Origin: Pyxicephalus adspersus
Taxonomy: Eukaryota; Chordata; Amphibia; Anura; Pyxicephalidae
Reading direction: 5' to 3'
Assembly (NCBI RefSeq): GCF_032062135.1
Contig: NC_092861.1
Coordinates: 2,008,776-2,072,775, forward strand
DNA length: 64,000 nucleotides
Shown here: piece by piece, positions 24,291 through 35,601 of the stretch
Layout of the letters: each line of letters starts with the position of its first letter
How positions within the stretch are numbered: position 1 is the stretch's first letter
Made by a program: the position numbers and the translations under genes
Notes under the pieces: model-generated
The model's database searches: none
Told to the model about the DNA's origin: nothing
The model's input: only the letters and a program-made list of their open reading frames with translations

Positions 24291-25772
24291 CATTAGGCAG
24301 CCCACCCTCAAATGAATATCCTGTTTTTTGAATGCAGGGTACCATGCATGGTATGAGTATTGTACCATGGCCATGTTGCCCCCCACCATAGCTGTTCCTT
24401 GGAATGCGATTTTATTTGAACATGGTGCTGCGGCGTGTGCATTGCTGCATATTTAATGCAAGGCTGCCAGTGTTTTGCCCGCTGTGTGTTGCAGGGCTGT
24501 GTGGTGAGGCTGTGTGACTTAGCTATGTGTGGGACGTGACAGAGTCCTCAGATGTGTGAACATTCCCCCAAGCGTCTCCTGAGCCAGCCGAGTGAATGTA
24601 CCCATGTGCTGAGGTGCATGTAGCAAACGGGAAGGCCGCAGGCTGACTCATATTCCCATCAGCTGCTGACGCAATTCACTGTCACTGTACCAGCACTGCC
24701 GCCTCTTACTGCACAGACCTTTCACAACCACAGAATGCCATCCAAGGTTTTATAGGATGAAGTGTGCTGGACCCTTCTACTACTGGGGGGAACTACAGGG
24801 AGGGTGAAAAATGGGGAGGACTGGGCAAAAATGTGGGGGCCCCAAAATAGGTGAACTTCCTGGGCCCCCATGTTTAAATATTCCACCATGCAAATGTTCC
24901 TAGGGACCACTTGTCACCCCGATGGTGGGCCTGACACCAGAAACCTTTTTGACACATTCACATGTGTGAACATATTAGTGATTTGCTATGCACACCTAAG
25001 GAACTCAACCTTCACACCCCACATTAGGTGCACTACAATGCATGATGGTCCCATTCTGTGCTGGCCCGTTATAGTCTGCTATAAGGAGCCGGATCATCCA
25101 AAAGGGCCTGTTAGATTTCCAGGGGCCACTCACATTCTTCATGCAGCAAACCAAAGGAAAAGCCCAGTTGGTTAGATCTGCTCGCCCCCCTATTATATCA
25201 CAAGTGGGGTAGATTTGTAGGCTGTTGGTGCTTCATTGGACCATACCATTACATAAAACGGGGGAGTTCTTCTGCTTCTATTGCAATGCTTGCCAATTAT
25301 AGAAATAGGGGGACCCAAAGCTGCCTTGCATAGGGCCCCCTTTTTCCTCAATCCATCTCTGTGCACCCAGCTGCATATAATTCCCTTTTCTAGGTTTTCT
25401 GGGTGGCTGATTGCTCTGCAGATTAAAGAACACAAAATTTTTATGAAACTTGATATCTGTTTGGTTGACTTTATAACATAGAGGCTTCAATGATCTGCTA
25501 TAGGACATGCAACCTGTTCATTCTGAGATAGGATATCTGAATATAAACAGTGTTTTCATATACTCCATGCTTGGCATTATTCTGGCCCATGTCAGCTAAA
25601 CGTGGCACAGCCTGCCCGGAGGGTACACCCAGGCTGAGAATGGCCCCGGCTTTGAGTCTTAACTCCACAGACAAGCCATGCAGCTTATCCTCCTCCAGGG
25701 CAGTTAGAGATTTAATTCCTCTCCAGCACAGAGGATATAAATAAAACACTTTCACTTAGCTTGCTGCAAGTT
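24291..25772. other. no gene recognised; bZIP-site pair at 24,644-24,673
   Basis: Unique-looking. It contains TGACTCA (24,644) and TGCTGACGCA (24,664) within 30 bp, and a 'gatataaataaaac' TATA-like string near 25,735. Confidence 0.35.
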
Positions 25773-25773
25773 A

Positions 25774-25787
25774 CCCCCCCCCCCCCC
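25774..25787 (+). repeat. C14 homopolymer
   Basis: An uninterrupted run of 14 C. Confidence 0.85.
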
Positions 25788-27436
25788 ATGCCCTCCTGGC
25801 ATGATCAGACAGCAGAGGAAACCTGAGCAAGAAATAACCCCCCCTTCCTTCCCATTCCTACTCCCCATGAGTAATATTTTATATTGGAGGATCATAATGA
25901 ACTCAGATCTGCTGCACAAGCTGCTCAAAGTGCTCTAATTAAAGGGGCACACTGAATTTTCCATGCTGTAGGGGTGTGGCAAATCCATGATAAATAAAGG
26001 GGAGGGCGCACTTTAACCAGAGATCAGGTTTGGGGTTGCTATTACGTTTTAGAAAAAAATGAGGCCTTGGGAAAAGTTTGGGGTCGCTAATGCACAGCAT
26101 CCTAGCTCCCTGCACATTGGAGAAGGTGGGGTCATTGGCAATTGCCCTATTTACCCCTCTCTAAAACCCATCCCGGTCAAGGAATTTAAAGTGGATTGCC
26201 CTGGGCTTCATTTTTCTAAAGCATATTGCACTGCACAGGTCAGAGGGTTACATCAGCCAATAACAGCTGCAGGAATCCCAGGTGATTTCCATGACCATAT
26301 ATGGTCAATGATGTCATCGGGAATTCCTTTAAGCTTTGTGTAAACATTGGAGGTCATCAGGTCATCAGGACTAACGATGGATTTATGCCGGTAGCAATAT
26401 GGATGACAGATGGGCGTGTTTGTGTTTTTATTTAAAAAAATACGGGGTGAATCTGACATTCCCTGGTGGGAATCTTCCAAGCCCATGTGCTTCAATGGCA
26501 GTAAATATTATTCCAATGTCAGATTCATTGCTTTATAATTAGACCCTTTAATGTTCGTTCAAATATTTCTTTATTTTTTCATTTTGCAAGATTCACCCAC
26601 GTTAGAGCGGTTTGGTGCTAAGTTTGGGTTCGTCATTGGCCCATCTGCAGGGTGAATGGGTCCCGTGCTTAGTGCACACCAATGCCCAGTTCATGCCCAT
26701 GGTCATGGCAGCTCCCCATTAGCCGCCCAGTGGGGTGCCAACCGTCCATGGCAATCAATAAGTACTGGGCACAGGACCCAACCTGGACATTATAACTGCA
26801 AAGGCGGCACCAGGAAGGGCCACACAGTGAAAAAAGTGGGAACAAGGCTTAAAGAGAACCTGTCACCAGATTGCCCTTCCTTGTGTAGACATTCGAAAGC
26901 CCCAAGGCTGGGTGCCGCCATCTTGGATATGATGTCACCGGCCTCTTCATGGTATTCCCACTTACTGCTCTCTGATATTAAAAGGTATGAAGGGGGTAAA
27001 GGGAGGAGCTGGGCCAGCACAAGCAGTTAAAAGACTTTTCCCAAACAAGAGGGGCTATGATATGTAAGAAGAGGCGCCTGTTTCAATCACTATTTGATTG
27101 AAATATTGAACATTTATCAGCAATGCCCATTTTGATCAATCAATCAATATGATTTCAAAAGCGCCTTTAAAAAAACTGCAGCATTCACTCTTGTTGATCC
27201 TGCCATGCAGGTCCTGTAATTGGCCAATAATTGGCTTTTATACTTCTACAGTCTCCCTGTCACATGACCCCCTAGTGGAGGTTGCAGGTATCTGCACCGA
27301 CACCCATTGTGCATGCACGACCCTTCGTTGTCACCATGCAGACAGGAAGTGGCTGAAAGAGGCTGAAGGAGATAAGCAGCACTGAATGGTTATAAAAAGT
27401 TATTTGGACTTTTTTGTGACAGGTTTTTCTATAAAA
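25788..27436. other. no gene recognised; fragment of an 'aaagagaacctgtca' repeat
   Basis: 'taaagagaacctgtcaccag' at about 26,849 is the end of a dispersed frog repeat whose reverse complement appears near 30,550 and 12,755. Otherwise unique-looking. Confidence 0.35.
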
Positions 27437-27441
27437 AATTC

Positions 27442-27476
<35 letters not shown>

Positions 27477-27590
27477 AATAATAATAAATTAGATTTATAT
27501 AGCACCAACATATTACGCAGCGCAGTACAATTATTCTCAGAAATCCCCTTTGCTATAGTATGTTGCAGAGCGCTATACATATAAAATGAT
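27437..27590 (-). mobile_element. L2-like 3' tail with (ATT)n/(AAT)n microsatellite
   Basis: An (ATT)n run turns into (AAT)n at about 27,472, giving a perfect palindromic microsatellite. It is followed by 'agatttatatagcaccaaca' and 'tattacgcagcgcagtac', the reverse complement of the standard tail. Confidence 0.65.
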
Positions 27591-28070
27591 TGTTATTCTA
27601 TATAGAATGTTATCAGAGCGGTTTGAAGGGGTAAAAACCAGGCAATTGCCCCAGTCCCCCCAGATACCCCAGGCTCCTGGTAACAAGGGGTGCAGGGAGC
27701 TGCAATGCTAAGCCCAGGGCCCTTTATATGACATTACGGCCTGTTCATGGAGATCTGGCCGTGCATTACCAACACCACAGACTATGTTGGCGCTATAACA
27801 ATAAAAAACAACTAGAATAAGTATGACACATAATATGTGTGTGTGTATCATGAACTATCACAGCCCGTGTTATGTAACGTGCACGCCGTGTGGCAATGCA
27901 TCATCCTCGTTCCAGAAATAGCACGTCCTTCGGCTGGGCCAATCGCAGGCCGCGCTGAAGTTAACCGCTGAAAGTTGTGTGCTGGGAAAATAAGAAAAAG
28001 ATGCAAACACACACATGCATGCACAAATACACATGTAATACACATGTGCATTTTACACATGCTCCTCTGT
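27591..28070. other. no gene recognised
   Basis: Contains short GT and 'acacatg' runs (27,835-27,848; 28,008-28,050). No coding signal. Confidence 0.35.
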
Positions 28071-28196
28071 GCAAGGTCCTCTCCTCCGGTGTCTGTATCT
28101 GTCTGTTATTTGCAACCCCTATTTATTGTACAGCGCTGCGTAATATGTTGGTGCTATAAAAATCCTGTTTATTAATAATAATAATAATAATAATAA
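28070..28196 (+). mobile_element. L2-like 3' tail
   Basis: 'gtctgtatctgtctgttatt', 'tgtacagcgctgcgtaatat' and 'gttggtgctataaaaatcct' end in (AAT)n. The motif order matches L2-clade LINE 3' ends as I recall them. Confidence 0.65.
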
Positions 28197-28644
28197 ATGC
28201 ATGCAAACACAAATACGCATGCTTGCAGCCTGGCTGGGGCTCCCCGCAGGCCTCTGACCAAAGGCATTTCCCAGCCCAGCCAAAACAAACAATCCGGCTC
28301 TGCTCCTATGGCTTGAAATATCAAACCGGCTCAGACCGGATCCTTCGAGCTCTTGGCAGTCACTTCCTATGGCCCATGGCCGCATGTGCGTTCCCAGCAT
28401 GCAGAACAGGCTGCCACAGGCTCGCATGCCCCGCCGTCGCTGCCACGTTCTGCTCAATTTTTATGCCCTACTTTTTTCTTCCTTGCAGCAGGAAAACGAT
28501 TGCATAGGATGCGATTCCCACGCAGTTCATGCGTCGCATTATATCTGAACAGTCGTGATCGTCGAGAATGAATGCAATGGCTGCAGCAACAGCGACGGTG
28601 GCATGCGGTGCCCCCGATCATCCTTCCCAGGATGTCACTACAGC
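28197..28644. other. no gene recognised
   Basis: GC-rich, unique-looking sequence between two L2-like tail blocks. No exon is supported. Confidence 0.35.
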
Positions 28645-29300
28645 AATCACTATTTATTGTACAGCGCTGCGTAATATGTTGGCGCTATAAAAATCCTGTT
28701 TATTAATATTAATAAAAGCGCATCATTTATTGCATTGCATCCCCCTATTGTGTGATACTTACCCCGCCTCCTAGATTGTAAGCTCTTCAGGACAAGGTTC
28801 TCTTCTGTGTCTGTATCTGTCTGTCATGTGCAACCCATATGTACAGCGCTACGTAATATGTTGGCGCCATATAAATCTTGTTTAATTAATAATAATAAAA
28901 GCCGCCAGCGCATTATTTATTGCATTGTGTACCCCTATTGTATGCTGCTTCCCCCTCCTCTTAGATTGTAAGCTCTTCAGGTCAGGATCCTCTCCTCCTC
29001 CTGTGTCTGTATCTGTCTGTCATTTGCAAACCATATTCATTGTACAGCGCTGCGTAATATGTTGGCGCTATAAAAATCCTGTTTATTAATAAAAGCACAT
29101 CATTTATTTCATTGCGTCCCCCTATTGTGTGATACTTCCCCCACCTCCTAGATTGTAAGCTCTTCAGGTCAGGATCCTCTCCTCCTCCTGTGTCACTGTC
29201 TGTATCTGTCTGTCATTTGCAACCCCTATTTAATGTACAGCGCTGCGTAATATGTTGGCGCTATAAAAATCCTGTTTATTAATAATAATAATATTATTAT
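28645..29300 (+). repeat. tandem amplification of an L2-like tail, ~190 bp unit, about 3.5 copies
   Basis: 'acagcgct' recurs at 28661, 28843, 29044 and 29237. Between copies the same non-tail sequence repeats ('gcgcatcatttattgcattg', 'ccccctattgtgtgatactt'), so this is one unit duplicated in tandem, not independent insertions. Confidence 0.8.
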
Positions 29301-29370
29301 TGTAATGTACTCTGCAGAATACCTCGCTGAACTGCCAAAAATACCCATTGATCCTGCCAGAAATCCAATA

Positions 29371-29706
29371 GGGGCAGCATGGTGGCTCAGTGGTTAGCAC
29401 TCTGGTCTTTGCAGCACTGGGTCCCAGGTTGGAATCTCGGCCAGGACACTATCCGCATGGAGTTTGTAGGTTCTCCCTGTGTTTGTGTGGGTTTCCCCCG
29501 GGTACTCCGGTTTCCTCTCACATTCCATAAAACATTCAGTTAGGTTAAATGGCTTTCCACTACATTGACCTTAGACTGAAATAATACTATATGACTATGG
29601 GGGGACATTAAATTGTAAGTTGCTCTGATGGACAGCTAGTCACATGACTATGGACTTTGTACAGCGCTGTGTAATATGTCGGCGCTATATAAATACTGCG
29701 TAATAA
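29371..29706 (+). mobile_element. tRNA-derived SINE (V-SINE-like), near full length
   Basis: It opens 'ggggcagcatggtggctcag' with a pol III box A (TGGCTCAGTGG, 29383-29393) and a degraded box B (GGTTGGAATCT, 29427-29437). The conserved middle ('gtgggtttcccccgggtact', 'ccggtttcctctcaca') and an L2-like tail ('acagcgctgtgtaatatgtc', 'ggcgctatataaatactg') follow. The three-part layout fits vertebrate V-SINEs; the subfamily is from memory. Confidence 0.75.
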
Positions 29707-29810
29707 CAGGTTATAAGTCACATTGTTCTCTCGATGGACTACAGAGCACGCCCTATGTTATGGAGCAGAGACAAGTGGAAGGTGATCCATAATTGTAACA
29801 TTCTTTACCA

Positions 29811-29863
29811 GGGTGACAACGCTGCCTATGGATACAGTACAGTGAATAAGCGTTGTCACTTTA
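29811..29863. mobile_element. small inverted repeat of the gggtgacaac family
   Basis: 'gggtgacaacgct' faces 'agcgttgtcacttt' across about 25 bp, followed by 'aagacaggaagt'. Compare 8,469 and 35,741. Confidence 0.55.
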
Positions 29864-31131
29864 AGACAGGAAGTGTGTTACTGGCGGGATCACCGGGTTA
29901 ATAAAGGAAAATGAATGCAGCTGCCACATGTAAGGACCAGTAAATAATAAATATTTGCAGACTGTATCATGTGAATATATATCACAGCTTCATTGCTTTA
30001 TAAAGATGTGAAATCATTGCCTCATGCATGGCACTGCAACCCCCGACTCTGCTTCCTCTTTGTGCAGGGGTGAGGGGGAAATTCCAAAACTGAAGTTTCA
30101 TTTGCTTTGAATTCTCCTCCATCCGCCTACCAACTTGCTTTTCATGAATTGTTTTATTATAGATCCATGGATGGTATTGCTGGGTCTCTGTGCTTGTCTA
30201 TGCAATGCAGGTAGATTATGGCTGGTGGGCGTGGCTAACAACACCCTGGCTCAGTACTCCTCCCTGGTGCTCTCAGCTCTGATCCAATAAGTGGGAGGGA
30301 TTATGCAAATATTAAAATTGCCTTAACAGGTGGATTTCAGTGTGTGGGCAGTCCTGGACATAGTTGTATTTGCATACAGACCACCCACAGTGATACTGAG
30401 CCTCTATGATTGGAAAAACTGCAATCCAATAAATTAAAGGGGCGGGGCCAGTCAGACTGGGGAGGGAGGGGCTATATGATGCTGGACATCCTGCAGCCAG
30501 GAAAAGGGACGGGCTGTAATTTGCTGCAGTTTCTAATGGTTTTTGGTGGCAGGTTCTCTTTAAACAGACGTACACGGTGGCCATTGGCTGCTTTTATTGA
30601 ATTAGATTAAAGAAATGTCTAAGTAGAATGGACTCTGCCCTCCTGGCTGGCGGCGCCCTCTGCCAAGTCAGAGCTCTGTGTTGACGTTGGCCGCACATGG
30701 CTGCCGCCCAAATCTCTGCAGGAGCAGTTTAAAGGTTTCATGGACTTTATTAGGCAAAGCCTGGAAGTAAACAGCCCCACCCCCTCTACATTTTGGGTAT
30801 TCTGCCCATAAAGCAATAAAAGTTTAATCGGAGGGGGAGGGGCAAAGGATTTGGCAATAAAATCTTTGCTCTGTTCCTCTCTATATAGGTCAATGTATGG
30901 ATGTGGTGACCACGCCCCCCTGACACGCCCCACTGTGCAGGCCCTGAACAGTGATTGGTTGGCTCTTAGTCCCAGCTGCCTGGTTTTATTAAATTCACTT
31001 TTCAAAGAACAAAAGTTTGGAGGGGAATACAAAATAACTGATTGGAATAATTCAGTGATACATTGAATACCCTGCAGCCCCATGGATCCATGTTACACCT
31101 ACCACATCCCCCAGATCTATGGGGCCCCAGG
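29864..31131. other. no gene recognised
   Basis: Contains the end of an 'aaagagaacctg' family repeat in reverse ('caggttctctttaaa', about 30,551). No exon is supported. Confidence 0.35.
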
Positions 31132-31500
31132 NNNNNNNNNNNNNNNNNNNNNNNNNNNNNNNNNNNNNNNNNNNNNNNNNNNNNNNNNNNNNNNNNNNNN
31201 NNNNNNNNNNNNNNNNNNNNNNNNNNNNNNNNNNNNNNNNNNNNNNNNNNNNNNNNNNNNNNNNNNNNNNNNNNNNNNNNNNNNNNNNNNNNNNNNNNNN
31301 NNNNNNNNNNNNNNNNNNNNNNNNNNNNNNNNNNNNNNNNNNNNNNNNNNNNNNNNNNNNNNNNNNNNNNNNNNNNNNNNNNNNNNNNNNNNNNNNNNNN
31401 NNNNNNNNNNNNNNNNNNNNNNNNNNNNNNNNNNNNNNNNNNNNNNNNNNNNNNNNNNNNNNNNNNNNNNNNNNNNNNNNNNNNNNNNNNNNNNNNNNNN
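31132..31500. other. assembly gap (369 N)
   Basis: Run of N. Confidence 1.
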
Positions 31501-32681
31501 CAGTGACAGTCTCGGCAGACATGGTTGAAGAAACACCTGGAGGTAAATCTTGGTGAGTTGGAAATTCTTGGCTGATCCTCCATTGTTCACTTTATGAATG
31601 CCCGGCCCTTGTGCCCCCCCTCTAATAATCCCATTGGGGGGCTTCCATCCAGCTCATTATAATACGGGTCAGGTGAGGGATCCAATTGGAGTATGTATGG
31701 TCTGCAATGGGTGTGCATGGAGGAACATAAAGCTGCTGATCATTACTGCGGTGGTGGTGACTGTGGCTGCGCCTTGCGTGGCTGCATTGTGCTCATTGTC
31801 AGCGATTCGCCGCTCCATGCACAGGGGGCAGATTAATGAATGGCAAACTTCTTTCCTTCACACTCACTTTCCCTATTGTGTTCTTTCCTCAAGCTGATGT
31901 CACTGGAATAAGTGCGGGAAGGGATTCTTATATATGAACACTGCTCCCTTCATTAAATCTGCCCTCCATACCCTGCCCCAGGGTAATTATTACCTATATA
32001 CAAGACCTGGGCGTGCTCGGTATATTCAGTAATGCCATGTATCACTCTCCACAGGCAGGCACTTCCTGTAACACAGACCGGTCACTGCTCCTCTCTCTCC
32101 TAGCGCAGGGTGCCTGGTCTGGTCTACGCCCCCTCCTTTGGTTTTCAGCAGGCAGCCTGTAGTGGGTGGAGCTACATGGCCCCTCCCACAGCAGAAGAAA
32201 TACATGTGCTGATATTTGTGCTCCTGCCATGTAATTGTATATGTGCACCAATAGCGTTGTAGGCCCTGGGCATCCAATCACAAGGTGGGAGCCAAATTCT
32301 AGCCAGAAATGCCATTATGCCAAGGGGTCATCTGCCGGGCACCAGAGGAGTAATGTCATATAGCGCCCCCGCTAGGGCCCAAGGGGCCAACCAATGACCG
32401 ATCTATCCCCCTGGCACTGTGTATGGAATCTGCCCCCTGGTCACATGACACCAGATGACCCATAATCCTCTGCAACAAGCCCATGTGTCACCTGTGTACA
32501 CGCAGCCAATTGTACAATATTCTACATAGTGACGTCACAATATAGTTTTTATTTTGTAATTGTTCAAATTTATTGTAACTCGAATTCTGGGGCCCCCATC
32601 TTCAGGGCCCCATTGCAGTTGCATGGTGTGCTACGGCTCTGATAGCCAATGACCACGCCTCTTTCATTCAAGCTCCGCCTC
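31501..32681. other. no gene recognised; dispersed repeat at 32,060-32,180
   Basis: The reverse complement of 32,060-32,180 ('cacccactacaggctgcctg', then 'caccctgcgc' and 'agcagtgaccggtct') matches 36,570-36,680, so a dispersed repeat lies here on the minus strand. Confidence 0.45.
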
Positions 32682-33589
32682 NNNNNNNNNNNNNNNNNNN
32701 NNNNNNNNNNNNNNNNNNNNNNNNNNNNNNNNNNNNNNNNNNNNNNNNNNNNNNNNNNNNNNNNNNNNNNNNNNNNNNNNNNNNNNNNNNNNNNNNNNNN
32801 NNNNNNNNNNNNNNNNNNNNNNNNNNNNNNNNNNNNNNNNNNNNNNNNNNNNNNNNNNNNNNNNNNNNNNNNNNNNNNNNNNNNNNNNNNNNNNNNNNNN
32901 NNNNNNNNNNNNNNNNNNNNNNNNNNNNNNNNNNNNNNNNNNNNNNNNNNNNNNNNNNNNNNNNNNNNNNNNNNNNNNNNNNNNNNNNNNNNNNNNNNNN
33001 NNNNNNNNNNNNNNNNNNNNNNNNNNNNNNNNNNNNNNNNNNNNNNNNNNNNNNNNNNNNNNNNNNNNNNNNNNNNNNNNNNNNNNNNNNNNNNNNNNNN
33101 NNNNNNNNNNNNNNNNNNNNNNNNNNNNNNNNNNNNNNNNNNNNNNNNNNNNNNNNNNNNNNNNNNNNNNNNNNNNNNNNNNNNNNNNNNNNNNNNNNNN
33201 NNNNNNNNNNNNNNNNNNNNNNNNNNNNNNNNNNNNNNNNNNNNNNNNNNNNNNNNNNNNNNNNNNNNNNNNNNNNNNNNNNNNNNNNNNNNNNNNNNNN
33301 NNNNNNNNNNNNNNNNNNNNNNNNNNNNNNNNNNNNNNNNNNNNNNNNNNNNNNNNNNNNNNNNNNNNNNNNNNNNNNNNNNNNNNNNNNNNNNNNNNNN
33401 NNNNNNNNNNNNNNNNNNNNNNNNNNNNNNNNNNNNNNNNNNNNNNNNNNNNNNNNNNNNNNNNNNNNNNNNNNNNNNNNNNNNNNNNNNNNNNNNNNNN
33501 NNNNNNNNNNNNNNNNNNNNNNNNNNNNNNNNNNNNNNNNNNNNNNNNNNNNNNNNNNNNNNNNNNNNNNNNNNNNNNNNNNNNNNNNN
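32682..33589. other. assembly gap (908 N) upstream of the znf395 promoter
   Basis: Run of N ending beside a minisatellite. Confidence 1.
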
Positions 33590-33790
33590 ATAGGGGGGCA
33601 CTGCATGCACAATATGGGGGAGGAGTGATGTGTAGTATAGGGGGGTATATATATTATAGGGGGGTTAAAATAATGAGGTATGCACAGACAAGATAGGGGG
33701 CGCTGCATGCACAGTATGGGGGGTGATATAATGGGATATCCACGCATACAGTAGATAGGGGGCGCTGCTCGCAGTGTGGGTGTTATATTT
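33590..33790. repeat. short tandem array with 'agggggcgctgc' units beside the gap
   Basis: 'gatagggggcgctgcatgca' and close variants occur near 33,591, 33,691 and 33,754, with 'cacaatatgggggagg' or 'cacagtatggggggtg' after them. The array probably continues in the gap and ends about 60 bp before the CpG-rich promoter. Confidence 0.65.
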
Positions 33791-33987
33791 CCGGTACATA
33801 CCCCCCCCCCCCGATATACTCGCACATATAACATGCAGCCCCCACACTGGGTGAATTCCTGTGTGAGTGACTCCGGCGCACATTCGCCCCGTAGCTCGCT
33901 TCTCTCCCCCCTCCGCCCCGCCCGCTGTGTGTCGGGGGGCGTGACCTCCGCGGGTTCCCGTCCACCAATCAGCGGCGGAGGGCTGAC

Positions 33988-33993
33988 CACGTG
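33988..33993. promoter_or_regulatory. CACGTG E-box (also contains the ACGTG hypoxia-response core)
   Basis: A palindromic CACGTG sits in the CpG-rich promoter about 170 bp before the exon 1 donor. USF/MYC-type factors bind CACGTG, and its ACGTG core fits the HIF site RCGTG. Mammalian ZNF395 is reported to be hypoxia-induced, so the site is a plausible control point, but this is inference from one short motif. Confidence 0.4.
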
Positions 33994-34065
33994 GGCATCT
34001 TGTTTACAAGTAAGAGAAGCGGCGGTGTCCCGGCCGGCGGGAGGAGGGGCGCTGCACACACGGAC

Positions 34066-34080
34066 ATGTTAGAGGATTGA
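34066..34080 (+). other. short upstream ORF in the znf395 5' UTR
   Basis: An ATG in exon 1 opens a four-codon frame (M-L-E-D) closed by TGA, wholly inside the inferred untranslated exon. If transcription starts upstream of 34,066, ribosomes would meet this uORF before the main start codon at 37243. Its context (GGACATGT) has the preferred A at -3 but no G at +4. Confidence 0.35.
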
Positions 34081-34411
34081 GCTCTGCACCGGGGAGCCCA
34101 CACCGAGCAGTACACGGAGCTAGCGGCCGGACATTGCACAGCGCCGTACACGCTGCAGGTGAGATCTGATACGGCTCATGTGTGCAAAGGGGGCGTCGGC
34201 TGCCGATGTGCTGAGCCGGGGGGTGGTGTGCAGGGATGGGGGGTGCAGATTGCACGGTGCCCGGTGTACATGCAGGGACGGGGGGGACTCCCCCCACCCC
34301 CCACCCCCCCATGTGTGATATGGACACGTATGATGGGGGGCGCCCCTTGTTTATCTGCCCAGGGGGGCGTGGCTGCCTGCACACTCCATGACACAGGCAT
34401 GTTCTCCTGAC

Positions 34412-34592
34412 CCCGCCCCTTCTGGGCACACACCCCTCCTGCGCTACAGGACACGCCCCCTTCTGCGCACACCCCCTCTGGAGCTAAAAGACGCGCCCAC
34501 ATCCGAATCCGCTATGACACGCCCACCTGCGAGCCCAATGACACATCCCTCGCGGGGACACGCCCACCACAAGCCGAGGCCACGCCCATGTG
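34412..34592. promoter_or_regulatory. cluster of SP/KLF-type CGCCC/CACGCCC boxes at the start of znf395 intron 1
   Basis: Degenerate units of roughly 20-40 bp each begin with GACACGCCC or a close variant (about seven units). The block begins about 250 bp after the exon 1 donor. GC/GT boxes of this type bind SP and KLF factors, so it may act with the promoter. It may equally be an unselected degenerate tandem repeat. Confidence 0.4.
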
Positions 34593-34789
34593 AATGTGTT
34601 TCTGCTGCTTGTATTGCTCTGCATGGCGAATGATCAGAGCTTGCTGATTGGCTGCTTTATAATATCGTATTATGTGCTATTTATGTGTTGTGTAGGCTCT
34701 TGTAGTACATAGCTTCTGAGGTTTGTACAATCACATTGTATGGTGTGTGTGAATCATTGCAGTGAATGAAACATAGGCTGTTGCTCCTG

Positions 34790-34905
34790 CCATGATTCCC
34801 ACAAAGACACGGGGAGAACCTGCAAACTCCAAGTGGATAGAGCCCTGGCTGAGATTCTAAGCTGGGATGCAGCGCTGCAAAGGCCGGAGTGCTAATCTCT
34901 GATGG
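34790..34905 (-). mobile_element. SINE fragment, minus strand
   Basis: Read in reverse it gives 'gattagcactccggcctttg', a degraded box B, 'cttggagtttgcaggttctc' and 'cccgtgtctttgtggg', the head and middle of the 29,371 SINE. The tail is absent. Confidence 0.65.
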
Positions 34906-35042
34906 TGTGTCTGACCTCAGCAGAGAGACCGCTGCTTCTGCACATGGGGCCTTCTCTGCTGATCACTGGCGGGGGATTTTTTTGGTTGTGAGGTGATCTG
35001 GAAGCTTTATGAGATTTGGTAATCGACCCTGATCAAATATTG

Positions 35043-35056
35043 CCTGTAGGTGGCGC
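35043..35056 (+). promoter_or_regulatory. CTCF-like motif in znf395 intron 1 (13 of 14)
   Basis: CCTGTAGGTGGCGC differs from CCASYAGRKGGCRS only at position 3. It is about 900 bp after exon 1. Confidence 0.35.
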
Positions 35057-35601
35057 TATCATAGGATCAGCCCATTAATTAGCGCACAGCACTGCTCCAG
35101 TCTGATCTGTAATACTTGTCACAGCCCTGCCCCCATCTCCAGGGTCACATGACCACCCCATACATCTATACATATAAGGATGCCAACAATCCAACCTTTA
35201 GAATGCTGATAGGGGGAAATGCCCACCAATCCCGTCTTATCTACACACACACAGTTGCTGGCCACGCCCACTCTCCAATGTCACCAATCAGGAAATGCTG
35301 CTATCATGTTTGTGTGTTATTGTTTGTTATGGGGGTGGAGCTATGTATGAAATATGTATATGTAGTCACGCCCACTGCTTTCCTATTGGTGGATTTGTTT
35401 TCTTTTTGAAGGTTTTTTTTCTTTGCTTTTTATGCTTTGGATTTTTGGCTTTTTTTTCATTTCTTTTCGTTGCATTTTCTGTGGGAGGCGCCGCTCATTA
35501 TTATTATATTTACTATTATTCTGCATTAAATGCAGCATTTACAAAACGCTGGGCGCATTCTGATCTGTCTTCCATTCACGGTACGTTTGTTGTATTTCAT
35601 T

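Larger units (their letters stand above)
33850..34158 (+). promoter_or_regulatory. znf395: znf395 CpG-rich promoter region and untranslated first exon (exon 1 ends 34158)
   Basis: The stretch is GC-rich and dense in CpG, unlike the surrounding DNA. It has a CCAAT box (33965), GC boxes around 33910-33922, a CACGTG E-box (33988-33993) followed by TGTTTAC, and no TATA box. The exon ends in CTGCAG followed by the donor GTGAGA at 34159, and the next acceptor is at 37237, four bases before the start codon. The transcription start is inferred, probably between 33,990 and 34,060. A first exon that is entirely untranslated fits what I recall of mammalian ZNF395. Confidence 0.75.

Noticed and set aside
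29383..29437. Functional tRNA gene
   Set aside because: Boxes A and B belong to a SINE head. The cloverleaf is degraded and is followed by the SINE core and L2-like tail.
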